Assembly: GCA_023389135.1 (NCBI GenBank)
Contig: JAEWEX010000381.1
Coordinates: 1 to 15,904 of the forward strand
Reading direction: 5' to 3'
Source: Pseudomonadota bacterium
GTDB lineage: Bacteria > Pseudomonadota > Alphaproteobacteria > Rhizobiales > Methylopilaceae
DNA length: 15,904 bases
Part shown: piece after piece, positions 1 through 5,993 of the stretch
How the letters are laid out: each line of letters begins with the position of its first letter
Position numbering within the stretch: the first letter of the stretch is position 1
Program-made: the position numbers and the translations under genes
The notes under the pieces: model-generated
What the model was told of the DNA's origin: nothing
What the model saw: only the letters and a program-made list of their open reading frames with translations
Databases searched by the model: none

Positions 1-15
1 CGACTGAATTTCCGC

Positions 16-396
16 TCAGGCGAAAGCCGGAAGCAGGAAGATCGCGATGGCGACGAACAGGGCGATCGACCACACGGCCGATCGCGCCGTCGGAATGTCC
101 GCGAGATAGAGCGCCACATAGCCGAGCCGCAGCGCGATCCAGGTCCCGGCCAGCAGGTCGGTCAAGCCCTGCGGCGCGCCCTGCATCTGCGCCACGATCA
201 CCGCCGCCGCGAACAGCGGGAACGCCTCGAAGCCGTTGTCCTGGGCCGCGGCGGCGCGCGCGCGGAAGCCGTCCTGGCGCGCAAGCCACTGGCGCGGCGC
301 GCTGTTGTCGAAGCTGCGGTCGCCGTATTTGGCGAAACCGACCGTGAGGATCGGCATGATCCCCGCGGCGAGCACGCACAGAAGCGCGAATGTCAT
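16..396 (-). CDS. MAPEG family membrane protein
   Basis: The product is a 126-residue integral membrane protein. I assign it to MAPEG (membrane-associated proteins in eicosanoid and glutathione metabolism) from its small size, several hydrophobic segments (about residues 3-20, 60-70, 82-98 and 107-125) and the family-typical stretch AAAQDNGFEAFPLFAAAVIV at about residues 49-68. Bacterial MAPEG members are mostly uncharacterised, and some have glutathione-dependent transferase or peroxidase activity. The ATG is preceded by a good GGGGGAG Shine-Dalgarno. It is the last of four minus-strand genes, separated from the DUF305 gene by a strong hairpin, so it may or may not share that transcript. The family call is reasonably firm, but the substrate is unknown. 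Confidence 0.85.
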   Translation of the reverse strand: MTFALLCVLAAGIMPILTVGFAKYGDRSFDNSAPRQWLARQDGFRARAAAAQDNGFEAFPLFAAAVIVAQMQGAPQGLTDLLAGTWIALRLGYVALYLADIPTARSAVWSIALFVAIAIFLLPAFA

Positions 397-432
397 CCCG
401 TTGCTCCCCCGTTCCTCAGCCCTGGGATACGT

Positions 433-469
433 GCGGCGGGCGCGTTCGGTTCGAATTCGCGCCCGCCGC
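433..469 (-). terminator. strong GC hairpin after the DUF305 gene
   Basis: A perfect 12-bp inverted repeat (GCGGCGGGCGCG at 433-444, complement at 458-469) encloses a 13-nt loop that itself contains CGAATTCG. It starts 7 bases beyond the DUF305 stop codon. There is no T-run on either side, so it may be a transcript-stabilising or attenuating hairpin rather than a true intrinsic terminator. Confidence 0.5.
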
Positions 470-475
470 GGGTTG

Positions 476-868
476 TCAGCGGGCGTTCTTGGCCAGCCAG
501 TCCTCCATCCAGGCGATCTCGCGGGTCTGGGCCGCGATGATCTCCTGCGCCAGCTTGCGCAGTTCGGGGTTCTCGCCGTGCTTGAGCATCACCTCGGCCA
601 TGTCGATGGCGCCCTGGTGATGCGGGATCATGCCGCGGACGAAGTCGATCTCCACATTGCCCGTGTAGTCGATGTCCATGCCGGCATGCATGGCCTCGTT
701 GGCGGCCCTGAAGGCTCTGGTGGCCTCGGTCCCGGTCGCCGCGGACGATGCTGCGGCCCCGTGGCCGCCATGCTGCCCGTGGCTGCCGTGATGCTGTGCG
801 GCGGCGGCGAAGGCGGAGGCGATGGCCAGCGCCGCGGCGCCGGCAAGGGTCAGTCGGATGCGCGTCAT
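476..868 (-). CDS. exported DUF305 protein (probable metal-binding four-helix protein)
   Basis: The 130-residue product begins with an N-terminal signal peptide (MTRIRLTLAGAAALAIASAF, cleavage probably near AAA-QHH). A His/Gly-rich linker (QHHGSHGQHGGHG) follows, then a DUF305 domain. The family signature MIPHHQGAIDMAEVML is present, with the paired HH and the downstream Met residues, followed by the second helix pair ending MEDWL. DUF305 proteins, including the cyanobacterial copper protein CopM, are small helical periplasmic proteins often found beside copper-resistance genes. The start is supported by AAGGA seven bases upstream. It lies 47 bases downstream of another small His-rich exported protein, which suggests a shared extracytoplasmic metal-handling role. 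Copper specificity is inferred, not shown. Confidence 0.88.
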   Translation of the reverse strand: MTRIRLTLAGAAALAIASAFAAAAQHHGSHGQHGGHGAAASSAATGTEATRAFRAANEAMHAGMDIDYTGNVEIDFVRGMIPHHQGAIDMAEVMLKHGENPELRKLAQEIIAAQTREIAWMEDWLAKNAR

Positions 869-915
869 GCGCCGTTCCTTTCTCGATTGTCAGGGGTCGT
901 GAGAAGCGGACGCGG

Positions 916-1251
916 TCAGCGGCGCGGGGGCGGGTCGAGGATCGTCGGCTCGATGGGCGAGGCCACCGTCGCAGCGGCGGCCGTGAGCGCGACGGCGACG
1001 TCTTGGGGAAGCCCGACCTCCGGCCGGACCGGCAGGTCGACGGCGCAGGCCACCGCGCACAGCGCCCGCTCCGCCGCGCCCTCGTCCGCCGCCGCATGGC
1101 CGTGGTGACGGTCGTGCCCGGGGACGTGCCGGGACAGGTGCCTGTCCGGCCCGTGGCCGGCGCCCTGGCCCGCGGCGTGCAATGGCAGGACCACAGCCGC
1201 CAGGGCGGCGAGCCCCGCCATGAGGAACCGGATCCGGGACGGCATCGTCAT
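916..1251 (-). CDS. small His-rich exported protein, function unknown
   Basis: The 111-residue product has a clear N-terminal signal sequence (residues 1-27, MTMPSRIRFLMAGLAALAAV then LPLHAAG). A His-dense segment (roughly HGPDRHLSRHVPGHDRHHGH) and a CAVAC cysteine pair follow, then a hydrophobic/Ala-rich stretch and a Pro-rich C-terminus. I do not recognise a named family with certainty. The layout resembles small periplasmic or membrane-anchored proteins of copper-related operons (DUF2946-like in style). It precedes the DUF305 gene on the same strand, which supports a joint role in metal binding. The second Met (position 1245) is an alternative start, and no strong Shine-Dalgarno precedes either. 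A longer plus-strand reading frame over this interval is a shadow of high-GC DNA. Confidence 0.6.
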   Translation of the reverse strand: MTMPSRIRFLMAGLAALAAVVLPLHAAGQGAGHGPDRHLSRHVPGHDRHHGHAAADEGAAERALCAVACAVDLPVRPEVGLPQDVAVALTAAAATVASPIEPTILDPPPRR

Positions 1252-1311
1252 GGCGGCAGCGTCGCCGCCGGGCGCGTCGATTTCAAGGCGCTCCGGCGCG
1301 CCTCGGAGTCC

Positions 1312-2286
1312 TCAGTCGGCAAAAACCTGGGTTCCGGGGACGAAGGCGTCGAACGCCGCCAGCACCTGGTCGCGGATGGGATCGGTCTCCATCAGCAGTT
1401 CGTGGTGGGCGCCGTGGATGCGTACGGCGCGGGCGGTGCGCATCCGCACCGCGAGGCGCTGGATGGCGGCGTTGTCGACCACCTTCTCCGACCCCGCCAT
1501 GAGCATCAGCGTCGGCGTGCGCACGGCGGGCGCGAAGTCGCGGTCGGCCATGGCCTCGATGGCCCGGAACGCGGCGCGCGCCCAGCCCACCGTCGGCGCG
1601 CCGATGGCGAGTTCCGGCGCCGCCGCCACCAGGCGCGCCGCGCGCACGTAGCGGTCGCGGTCGGAGGTGAGGATGTTGGCGTCGAACGGCTCCATGGCGG
1701 TGATGCTGTCGCCGCCGAGGCCCGGCACATAGGCGGTGCGCATGCCGGCCGCCGCCATCAGCGAGGCCGCGGTGCGGGCGAGGCCGGAGCCGAAGATGCC
1801 CGGCAGGCCCAGCAGCGGCGCCGTCAGCACCATGCGGTCGAACCAGGTCTGACGGCGCCTGGCGCCCATCAGCGCGATGGCGCCGCCCATGGAATGGGCA
1901 AGCACGTAATAAGGCGGCCTGCAGCCCGGCAGCACGAAGTCGCGCATGAACACGTCGAGATCGCGCTGGTAGTGGGAGAAGTCGCCGACATGGCCCCTGA
2001 GCGGGCGCGAGGCGAGGCGCGAGGAGCCGCCCTGGCCGCGCCAGTCCAGCGTCGCGACGCCGAAGCCGCGGTCGAGCAGGTCCTGCACCGTCTCGGCGTA
2101 TTTTTCGATGAACTCGGCCCGGCCCTGGAACAGGCACACCGTGCCGAGGCCGCGCTCGCGCCGGGACATCCAGCGCGCGGCGCGGATGCGGACCTCGTCG
2201 GAGGCGTTGAGGATCTCGACCTGCGCCCCCTCGGGGATCGGGTTGGCGTCGATGGAGACGAGTTCGGAGCGGGCTTCGCGCGCCAT
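1312..2286 (-). CDS. alpha/beta hydrolase, monoglyceride lipase / lysophospholipase-like (COG2267)
   Basis: The 324-residue serine hydrolase is of the PldB/monoacylglycerol lipase type (Hydrolase_4 / serine aminopeptidase S33 fold). Visible features are the early LFQGRAEFIEKY oxyanion-region segment, DWRGQGGS (residues 81-88), the nucleophile elbow AHSMGG with Ser132, and a terminal HHELLME with probable catalytic His295. The usual acid position reads GSEKVVDN, so Glu267 or Asp271 would be the acid. No signal peptide is seen, so the protein is probably cytoplasmic. An in-frame GTG start at 2337 is possible, but I prefer the ATG at 2286 because AGGA precedes it and family proteins begin close to this point. 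It is the first gene of the minus-strand run and is divergent from the heat-shock gene. Confidence 0.88.
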   Translation of the reverse strand: MAREARSELVSIDANPIPEGAQVEILNASDEVRIRAARWMSRRERGLGTVCLFQGRAEFIEKYAETVQDLLDRGFGVATLDWRGQGGSSRLASRPLRGHVGDFSHYQRDLDVFMRDFVLPGCRPPYYVLAHSMGGAIALMGARRRQTWFDRMVLTAPLLGLPGIFGSGLARTAASLMAAAGMRTAYVPGLGGDSITAMEPFDANILTSDRDRYVRAARLVAAAPELAIGAPTVGWARAAFRAIEAMADRDFAPAVRTPTLMLMAGSEKVVDNAAIQRLAVRMRTARAVRIHGAHHELLMETDPIRDQVLAAFDAFVPGTQVFAD

Positions 2287-2343
2287 GGGCGGTCCTGCCG
2301 GGCGGAGGGTCTTGAACGGGCGCAAACGGCTTACCACCTCTGT

Positions 2344-2432
2344 CCTGCGCAGGCCAATGACGGCTGCGCCACGGAGGCCCGGCCATGATGGCGGGCACCC
2401 GCATGTCGCTTCACGAAGGAGGATATGCCATG
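2344..2432 (+). promoter_or_regulatory. ROSE-like RNA thermometer in the hsp20 leader
   Basis: The ribosome-binding site GGAGGA (2418-2423) can pair with UCGCUUC (2406-2412) to form a hairpin. GCAUGUC pairs to GGAUAUGC, a single bulged G sits at 2408, then CUUC pairs to GGAG around the loop ACGAA (2413-2417). This matches the conserved ROSE motif U(U/C)GCU opposite AGGA, which in rhizobial small heat-shock mRNAs hides the Shine-Dalgarno until temperature rises. Upstream in the leader are a perfect 10-bp palindrome (CCTGCGCAGG, 2344-2353) and a small GCGGG/CCCGC hairpin (2391-2402), consistent with a multi-hairpin leader. CTTGAA at 2311 could be a -35 of a heat-shock promoter, but the -10 is poor. 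Confidence 0.65.
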
Positions 2433-2903
2433 CGTCAGTTCGATCTCACCCCCCTCTACCGTTCGACCGTCGGCTTCGACCGGCTGTTCTCGCTGCTCGA
2501 CCAGGCGTCGGGCGTCGAGCAGGCCGCGCCGACCTACCCGCCCTACAACATCGAGCGCACCGGCGACAACGCCTACCGCGTGTCCATCGCGGTGGCCGGC
2601 TTCACCGACGCCGACCTGACCCTCGAGGTCAAGGAAGGCACGCTCGTGGTCCGGGGCGAGAAGCAGGCCGACAAGGAGGCCCGTTCCGGCGAGGTGCTCT
2701 ACCAGGGCATCGCCGCGCGCGCCTTCGAGCGCCGCTTCCAGCTCGCCGACCACGTCCAGGTGACGTCGGCCGCGCTGGAGAACGGTCTCCTGCATGTCGA
2801 TCTCGTGCGCGAGATCCCCGAGGCCCTGAAGCCGCGCCGCATCCCCATCGCGGCCGGCGCCGGTCAGGCCCGGGTGATCGAGGGCCAGGCGAAGGCCGCC
2901 TGA
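2430..2903 (+). CDS. Hsp20 small heat-shock protein (IbpA type)
   Basis: The 157-residue ATP-independent holdase chaperone resembles rhizobial and enterobacterial IbpA/B. The N-terminal segment MRQFDLTPLYRSTVGFDRLF is characteristic of class A sHsps. The alpha-crystallin domain runs from about residue 38 (YPPYNIERTG) to about 130, with strand AVAGFTDADLTLEV, the strand/loop GTLVVRGEK and the hallmark ALENGLLHVDL. The C-terminal RRIPI provides the I-x-I oligomerisation motif. The start at 2430 is chosen because GAAGGAGG (2415-2422) sits seven bases upstream, whereas an upstream in-frame ATG at 2385 has no Shine-Dalgarno and lies in the leader. The leader can sequester this ribosome-binding site, and a strong terminator follows, so the gene is probably monocistronic. 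Confidence 0.95.
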   Translation: MRQFDLTPLYRSTVGFDRLFSLLDQASGVEQAAPTYPPYNIERTGDNAYRVSIAVAGFTDADLTLEVKEGTLVVRGEKQADKEARSGEVLYQGIAARAFERRFQLADHVQVTSAALENGLLHVDLVREIPEALKPRRIPIAAGAGQARVIEGQAKAA

Positions 2904-2928
2904 CCGGTCGATACGGAGAGTGACCAGG

Positions 2929-2959
2929 GGCGCCCCGGGCCATCCGGGGCGCCTTTTTT
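2929..2959 (+). terminator. intrinsic terminator of hsp20
   Basis: A perfect 10-bp stem (GGCGCCCCGG, complement at 2944-2953) with the 5-nt loop GCCAT is followed at once by six T residues. It lies 26 bases past the hsp20 stop codon. The convergent aldolase gene ends just beyond it on the other strand. Confidence 0.95.
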
Positions 2960-2969
2960 GCGTCTCCGC

Positions 2970-4007
2970 TCAGCCGCCTGCGGTCGCCAGCAGCCGGTCG
3001 ACATCCTCCGCGGTGGTGGCGAACGAGCAGGCCAGCCGCACCGGGTCGCCCTCGCCGGGATCCACTGCGGCGCTCGGCCACGGATAATACAGCGCGCCCG
3101 CCGCCTTCAGCCGCGCATCCATGTCGTGGGGGAGGCGCGCGAAGACCAGGTTGGCCTCCACCGGCGCTGCGGCGCGCACGCCGAGGCGGGCGAGGCCGGC
3201 GGCCAGCCGGTCCGCCATGGCGTTGGCGTGGGCCGCGAGCCGCAGCCACAGCCCGTCCTCCAGCATAGCCTCCACCTGTACGGCGAGGAAGCGATGCTTG
3301 GACACGAGGTGGCCCGCGCGCTTGCGTCGATGGGCCAGCGTCTCGGCCCGGGCGGGATCGAACACCACCACCGCCTCCGCCATCAGCGCGCCGGTCTTGG
3401 TGAGGCCCAGCGACAGCATGTCCACGCCCGCCCGCCAGGTGATGTCAGCCGGCGCGCAGCCGAGCCGCGCCACGGCGTTGCCGAAGCGCGCGCCGTCCAT
3501 GTGCAGGCCGAGCCCGTGCCGGCGCGCCACCTCCGCGATCGCCGCCACGTCGCCGGGGCCGTAGAGCGTGCCGAGCTCGGTCGCCTGGGTGATGGTGACG
3601 GCGGCGGGCTGGACGCTGTGCGGCGGCCGCCACGGGCCGCGCGACAGCCGCGCGTCCAGTTCGCCCGCATCGATCAGGGCATGGCGGCCGGGAAGCCCGA
3701 CGATGCGGGCGCCGCCGCTGAAGAATTCCGGCCCGCCGCACTCGTCCACCTGGGCGTGGCACTCGGCGTGACCGAACACCGCGCCCCAGGGCGGCGTCAT
3801 GGCGGCCAGCGCCAGCGCGTTGGCGGCGCCGCCGGTGGCGACCAGGAACACCGCGCAGTCGCGCCCGAACAGGTCGCCGACGAGCCGCTCGACCCGGCGG
3901 GTCGCCTCGTCATTGCCATAGGCCGGGGCGGCGCCGGCATTGGCGCGCATGACGGCCTCGATCACCCCGGGGGCTGCGCCCGCCACATTGTCGCTGGCGA
4001 AGTTCAT
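2970..4007 (-). CDS. threonine aldolase family PLP enzyme (low-specificity L-threonine aldolase-like)
   Basis: The 345-residue fold-type I PLP enzyme belongs to the beta-eliminating lyase/threonine aldolase family (Pfam Beta_elim_lyase). Such enzymes cleave threonine or related beta-hydroxy amino acids to glycine plus an aldehyde. N-terminal MNFASDNVAG matches the family's substrate-binding start. LVATGGAANALAL (residues 55-67) is the phosphate-binding region, LHMDGARFGNA has Asp171 and Arg174, and LGLTKTGALMAEAVV contains the probable Schiff-base Lys204. The layout is closer to the pseudomonad low-specificity branch than to E. coli LtaE. A possible promoter (TCGACGC, 14-nt spacer, GCTAGACG; 4068-4040) precedes it. 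It is convergent with hsp20 and appears to be a single-gene unit. The exact stereospecificity is unknown. Confidence 0.9.
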   Translation of the reverse strand: MNFASDNVAGAAPGVIEAVMRANAGAAPAYGNDEATRRVERLVGDLFGRDCAVFLVATGGAANALALAAMTPPWGAVFGHAECHAQVDECGGPEFFSGGARIVGLPGRHALIDAGELDARLSRGPWRPPHSVQPAAVTITQATELGTLYGPGDVAAIAEVARRHGLGLHMDGARFGNAVARLGCAPADITWRAGVDMLSLGLTKTGALMAEAVVVFDPARAETLAHRRKRAGHLVSKHRFLAVQVEAMLEDGLWLRLAAHANAMADRLAAGLARLGVRAAAPVEANLVFARLPHDMDARLKAAGALYYPWPSAAVDPGEGDPVRLACSFATTAEDVDRLLATAGG

Positions 4008-4039
4008 GCGCTGGTCCTTGGGCGAGGGCGGGTCCAGCC

Positions 4040-4068
4040 CGTCTAGCAGCGCCCGGCGACGGCGTCGA
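4040..4068 (-). promoter_or_regulatory. possible promoter of the aldolase gene
   Basis: On the minus strand TCGACGC, 14 bases, then GCTAGACG approximates the alphaproteobacterial housekeeping consensus TTGACGS-N10-14-GCTANAWC, and it lies about 33 bases upstream of the ATG. In DNA this GC-rich such a match can arise by chance. Confidence 0.25.
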
Positions 4069-4162
4069 TGCCGTAGGCCGGGCTCGGGCCAGCGCAGCAG
4101 CCGTGCCGGCTCATTTCGTTATCATGCGTCGCGGGATATGAGCCCTGGCGGCGTCAGCGATG

Positions 4163-4205
4163 CGGTCCAAAGCGATCGCGTGAGCGTTCAGGCTCACATG
4201 GACCG
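4163..4205. repeat. imperfect palindrome upstream of the hypothetical gene
   Basis: CGGTCCA (4163-4169) pairs with TGGACCG (4199-4205). Inside it GTGAGC (4180-4185) pairs with GCTCAC (4192-4197), leaving asymmetrical internal loops. It could be a REP-like element or an operator, and it lies 34 bases upstream of the next gene's proposed start. Only one copy is seen in this window. Confidence 0.4.
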
Positions 4206-4238
4206 TCGCCGCATCTTGCTCGACGTAACATCTGGTCA

Positions 4239-4841
4239 ATGGCGAGATTGCTTGCGACTATGGAGGTGCCTGTACAGAAGCCGGGAACGCGGCTGCCCAA
4301 AACCAAAGAGCCGCAAATGGGGTGGGGCAGTTTCTCGATCGGAGATAACACCTATGATCTGGGGCACCTCGATCCGTTTCTGATCACTGTCGCGCCAAAG
4401 GCCGGTGGTGCGAAGGCCAAGTTCCTCGTTACATTCGGCTCTCATTGTTTCACGCGCAACAGAAATCCTGAAGACGCGGCGGATCACCACTTTACGGACG
4501 GCGCCGATATCCGGAGCTTTTGCACGCGCCGCCACGTGCATTCCCTTCATCTCCCAATGATCGTTCGCCGGGCAGCCGGTGGGCGAGTCTTTTTCAGCGA
4601 AGGCCGAAATCTGCTTTGCGTTCACTGGTTTCCCGAGCTGGATGCTCCATACACGGCATATTTCAACCTGGTAAAGTCATCCCGAAAAGGCATTGATGCC
4701 ACGATGTTCGTCGTGAGCGCGTACGAAAAGCGCGGACTGCCCCTGAGGCTGCCGTCCGCAACCTTTGCCACCCTTGTATTTGAGGTCGTCCGGGGTAGAA
4801 CGCTGAAGCCGCCGAGAGACGCGCGCTCGACAAAAAAGTAA
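4239..4841 (+). CDS. conserved hypothetical protein, atypical composition
   Basis: The product has up to 200 residues and no recognised domain. I see no signal peptide or membrane segment. The core from MGWGSFSIGDNTYDLGHLDP onward is rich in alternating beta-strand patterns. It contains FGSHCF, a CTRRHVHSLHLP stretch and YTAYFNLVKSSRKGIDATMF, with a conserved-looking VVSAYEK, and it ends in a basic tail. I have the impression that similar orphan proteins are scattered among Rhizobiales, but I cannot verify this here. Its DNA is clearly more AT-rich with relaxed third positions than its neighbours, which suggests horizontal acquisition. The start is uncertain (ATG at 4239, 4260 or 4317, none with a strong Shine-Dalgarno). 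Palindromes flank it on both sides. Confidence 0.65.
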   Translation: MARLLATMEVPVQKPGTRLPKTKEPQMGWGSFSIGDNTYDLGHLDPFLITVAPKAGGAKAKFLVTFGSHCFTRNRNPEDAADHHFTDGADIRSFCTRRHVHSLHLPMIVRRAAGGRVFFSEGRNLLCVHWFPELDAPYTAYFNLVKSSRKGIDATMFVVSAYEKRGLPLRLPSATFATLVFEVVRGRTLKPPRDARSTKK

Positions 4842-4860
4842 GGCCCCCCGAAGGGGGCCT
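4841..4860. terminator. 8-bp hairpin directly at the stop codon
   Basis: AGGCCCCC (4841-4848) pairs with GGGGGCCT (4853-4860) around CGAA, beginning at the last base of the hypothetical gene's TAA. Read on the minus strand the loop is TTCG closed by C-G, the unusually stable tetraloop type, and the stem is followed by TAC and six T residues. It therefore looks more like a terminator for antisense transcription than for the gene itself. It may act in both directions. Confidence 0.55.
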
Positions 4861-5168
4861 GTGCGGAATACCCCTTGACCTCTGCGATCCGCAGAACCCC
4901 TCACGGGGCGGGTTGTCGTTTGTTCACCGCCATCGACACCTACATAAATAGGTGGATGGCCGATTGGTTTCAATGGAAATGGTAGGCTGAGCTTGCGGCG
5001 GCATCGCCGCCCGTTTCAAATGCCGAGGCACATTCGCCGCCGCCCTTCGCCTCTGGCGTTCCGGCGCGGTCGGTGGTATGAGCCCGCATCTTTCCCGGAA
5101 CCGTCCGTCCAGCTTGCCCGCGTGGCGCCGGAGGGGCATTTCCGCGGACCGTCCTTGGAGAGTTCGAC
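4861..5168. other. gene-poor intergenic stretch with small hairpins
   Basis: No convincing gene is seen in these roughly 300 bases. The stretch holds a 6-bp hairpin TCTGCG-ATC-CGCAGA (4882-4896) and, at 4929-4960, a longer AT-containing hairpin. In the latter, GCCATC and GATGGC flank CACCTA-CATAAA-TAGGTG, with GA unpaired on one side. The final part carries the rpmF leader, with GGAGAG shortly before the start codon. No tRNA cloverleaf could be drawn. Confidence 0.45.
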
Positions 5169-5354
5169 ATGGCCGTCCCCAAACGGAAAACCTCGCCGAT
5201 GAAGCGCGGCTTCCGCCGCTCCGCCGATGCCCTCAAGGCCCCGACCTATGTCGAGGACAAGGACAGCGGCGAGCTGCGTCGCCCGCACCACATGGACCTC
5301 AAGACCGGCATGTATCGTGGCCGGCAGGTGCTCGCGGCCAAGGCCGACGCCTGA
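5169..5354 (+). CDS. rpmF: 50S ribosomal protein L32
   Basis: The 61-residue product matches alphaproteobacterial L32 over its whole length. It opens with [20 protein letters not shown], continues with [20 protein letters not shown], and ends with [13 protein letters not shown]. It is a component of the large ribosomal subunit near the peptidyl-transferase centre. The zinc-binding CxxC pairs of the cysteine-containing L32 form are absent, as is usual in this lineage. GGAGAG lies upstream of the ATG at proper distance. No partner genes flank it in the same orientation, and a long hairpin follows the stop codon. Confidence 0.98.
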   Translation: MAVPKRKTSPMKRGFRRSADALKAPTYVEDKDSGELRRPHHMDLKTGMYRGRQVLAAKADA

Positions 5355-5387
5355 CGTCTCGCCGCCCCGCGGCGGCGGCATGAGCTT

Positions 5388-5422
5388 CGAAAGGCCGGTC
5401 CGCGTCGCGGGCCGGCCTTTCG
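5388..5422 (+). terminator. long hairpin after rpmF
   Basis: CGAAAGGCCGG (5388-5398) pairs perfectly with CCGGCCTTTCG (5412-5422). The intervening bases continue the stem through a T-G wobble and CCGC/GCGG around a GTC loop, giving about 16 pairs. There is no T-tract beyond the TTT inside the stem, so termination efficiency is uncertain. It separates rpmF from the convergent gene ending at 5445. Confidence 0.7.
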
Positions 5423-5444
5423 GCGTTGACGCGTCGGACGGTCT

Positions 5445-5780
5445 TCAGGCGATCAGGCTGGGGAGCGGGCGGCGCCGGCGGGCGGCGATGCCGTCGCGGC
5501 AGGCCGCATAGGCCGCGGCCGCCTCCTGCGGTTCCGTCCGGCGGCGGTCGCGGGTCTGGGCAAGCCCGAGATGCGTGGCCGCGAGATGGGCCACCAGCGG
5601 CGCATGGGCGCGCACGCGCACGATGCGGGGCTCCGGCTCCGTTTGCAGGGTTGGCGCCGGCTGCACGGGGGGCGGAGGCGGCACGGCGTCCGGCCCGCGC
5701 GAGGCCGCTCCGGGCGCCGCTGCCCGGGCGCTGCGCCCCGGCAGCAAGCCTGAAGGCCGGACCGGCCCTGTCGCCATCAT
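5445..5780 (-). CDS. short conserved hypothetical protein
   Basis: The product has about 111 residues (133 if the ATG at 5846 is used). The first half is low-complexity and rich in Pro/Ala/Arg. The second half is more structured, with RIVRVRAHAPLVAHLAATHL and then LAQTRDRRRTEPQEAAAAYA, which resembles small uncharacterised proteins common in Rhizobiales with a QTR-R-R-EP-A-AY pattern. The frame stays open far upstream through the antisense of the EAL gene, but that extension is a high-GC shadow, so only this C-terminal part is proposed as real. No signal peptide or membrane helix is seen, and no clear Shine-Dalgarno is found. It is divergent from the EAL gene. The function is unknown. Confidence 0.55.
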   Translation of the reverse strand: MMATGPVRPSGLLPGRSARAAAPGAASRGPDAVPPPPPVQPAPTLQTEPEPRIVRVRAHAPLVAHLAATHLGLAQTRDRRRTEPQEAAAAYAACRDGIAARRRRPLPSLIA

Positions 5781-5908
5781 GGTCTGTCGCCGCCCCTGCG
5801 GCGGGGCGCTCCTCGGCATCGGATATGGCGACGCTGCCGGAGCCATGCCCCGCCCGCGTGCCGAAATCGTTAAGGGGAAGTTAATGCCGGGGGGAGGGAA
5901 CGCAAGCC

Positions 5909-5933
5909 TTGACGGGGAACTGAACGTTAAATC
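5909..5933 (+). promoter_or_regulatory. probable housekeeping promoter of the EAL gene
   Basis: TTGACGG (5909-5915), a 10-base spacer and GTTAAATC (5926-5933) match the Caulobacter sigma-73 consensus TTGACGS-N10-14-GCTANAWC at 14 of 15 defined positions. It lies about 60 bases upstream of the chosen start codon. Confidence 0.5.
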
Positions 5934-5993
5934 GTTGCCCGTATTGTAAACGTCCGTGCTACGCATGTGTGCGTGGCCTTCGGAGGTTCGTGC

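Noticed and set aside
748..2388. 546-codon open frame on the plus strand
   Set aside because: It runs antisense to the alpha/beta hydrolase and the small exported protein, is Arg/His/Ala-rich and has no motifs.
2958..4046. 362-codon plus-strand frame
   Set aside because: It is antisense to the PLP enzyme, which has a complete active-site set. The frame has no motifs and an antisense-type composition.
4882..4915. tRNA-like or attachment-site-like hairpins (TCTGCG/CGCAGA, CCCC/GGGG)
   Set aside because: No acceptor stem, T-loop consensus or anticodon arm could be assembled, and no integrase gene is near.
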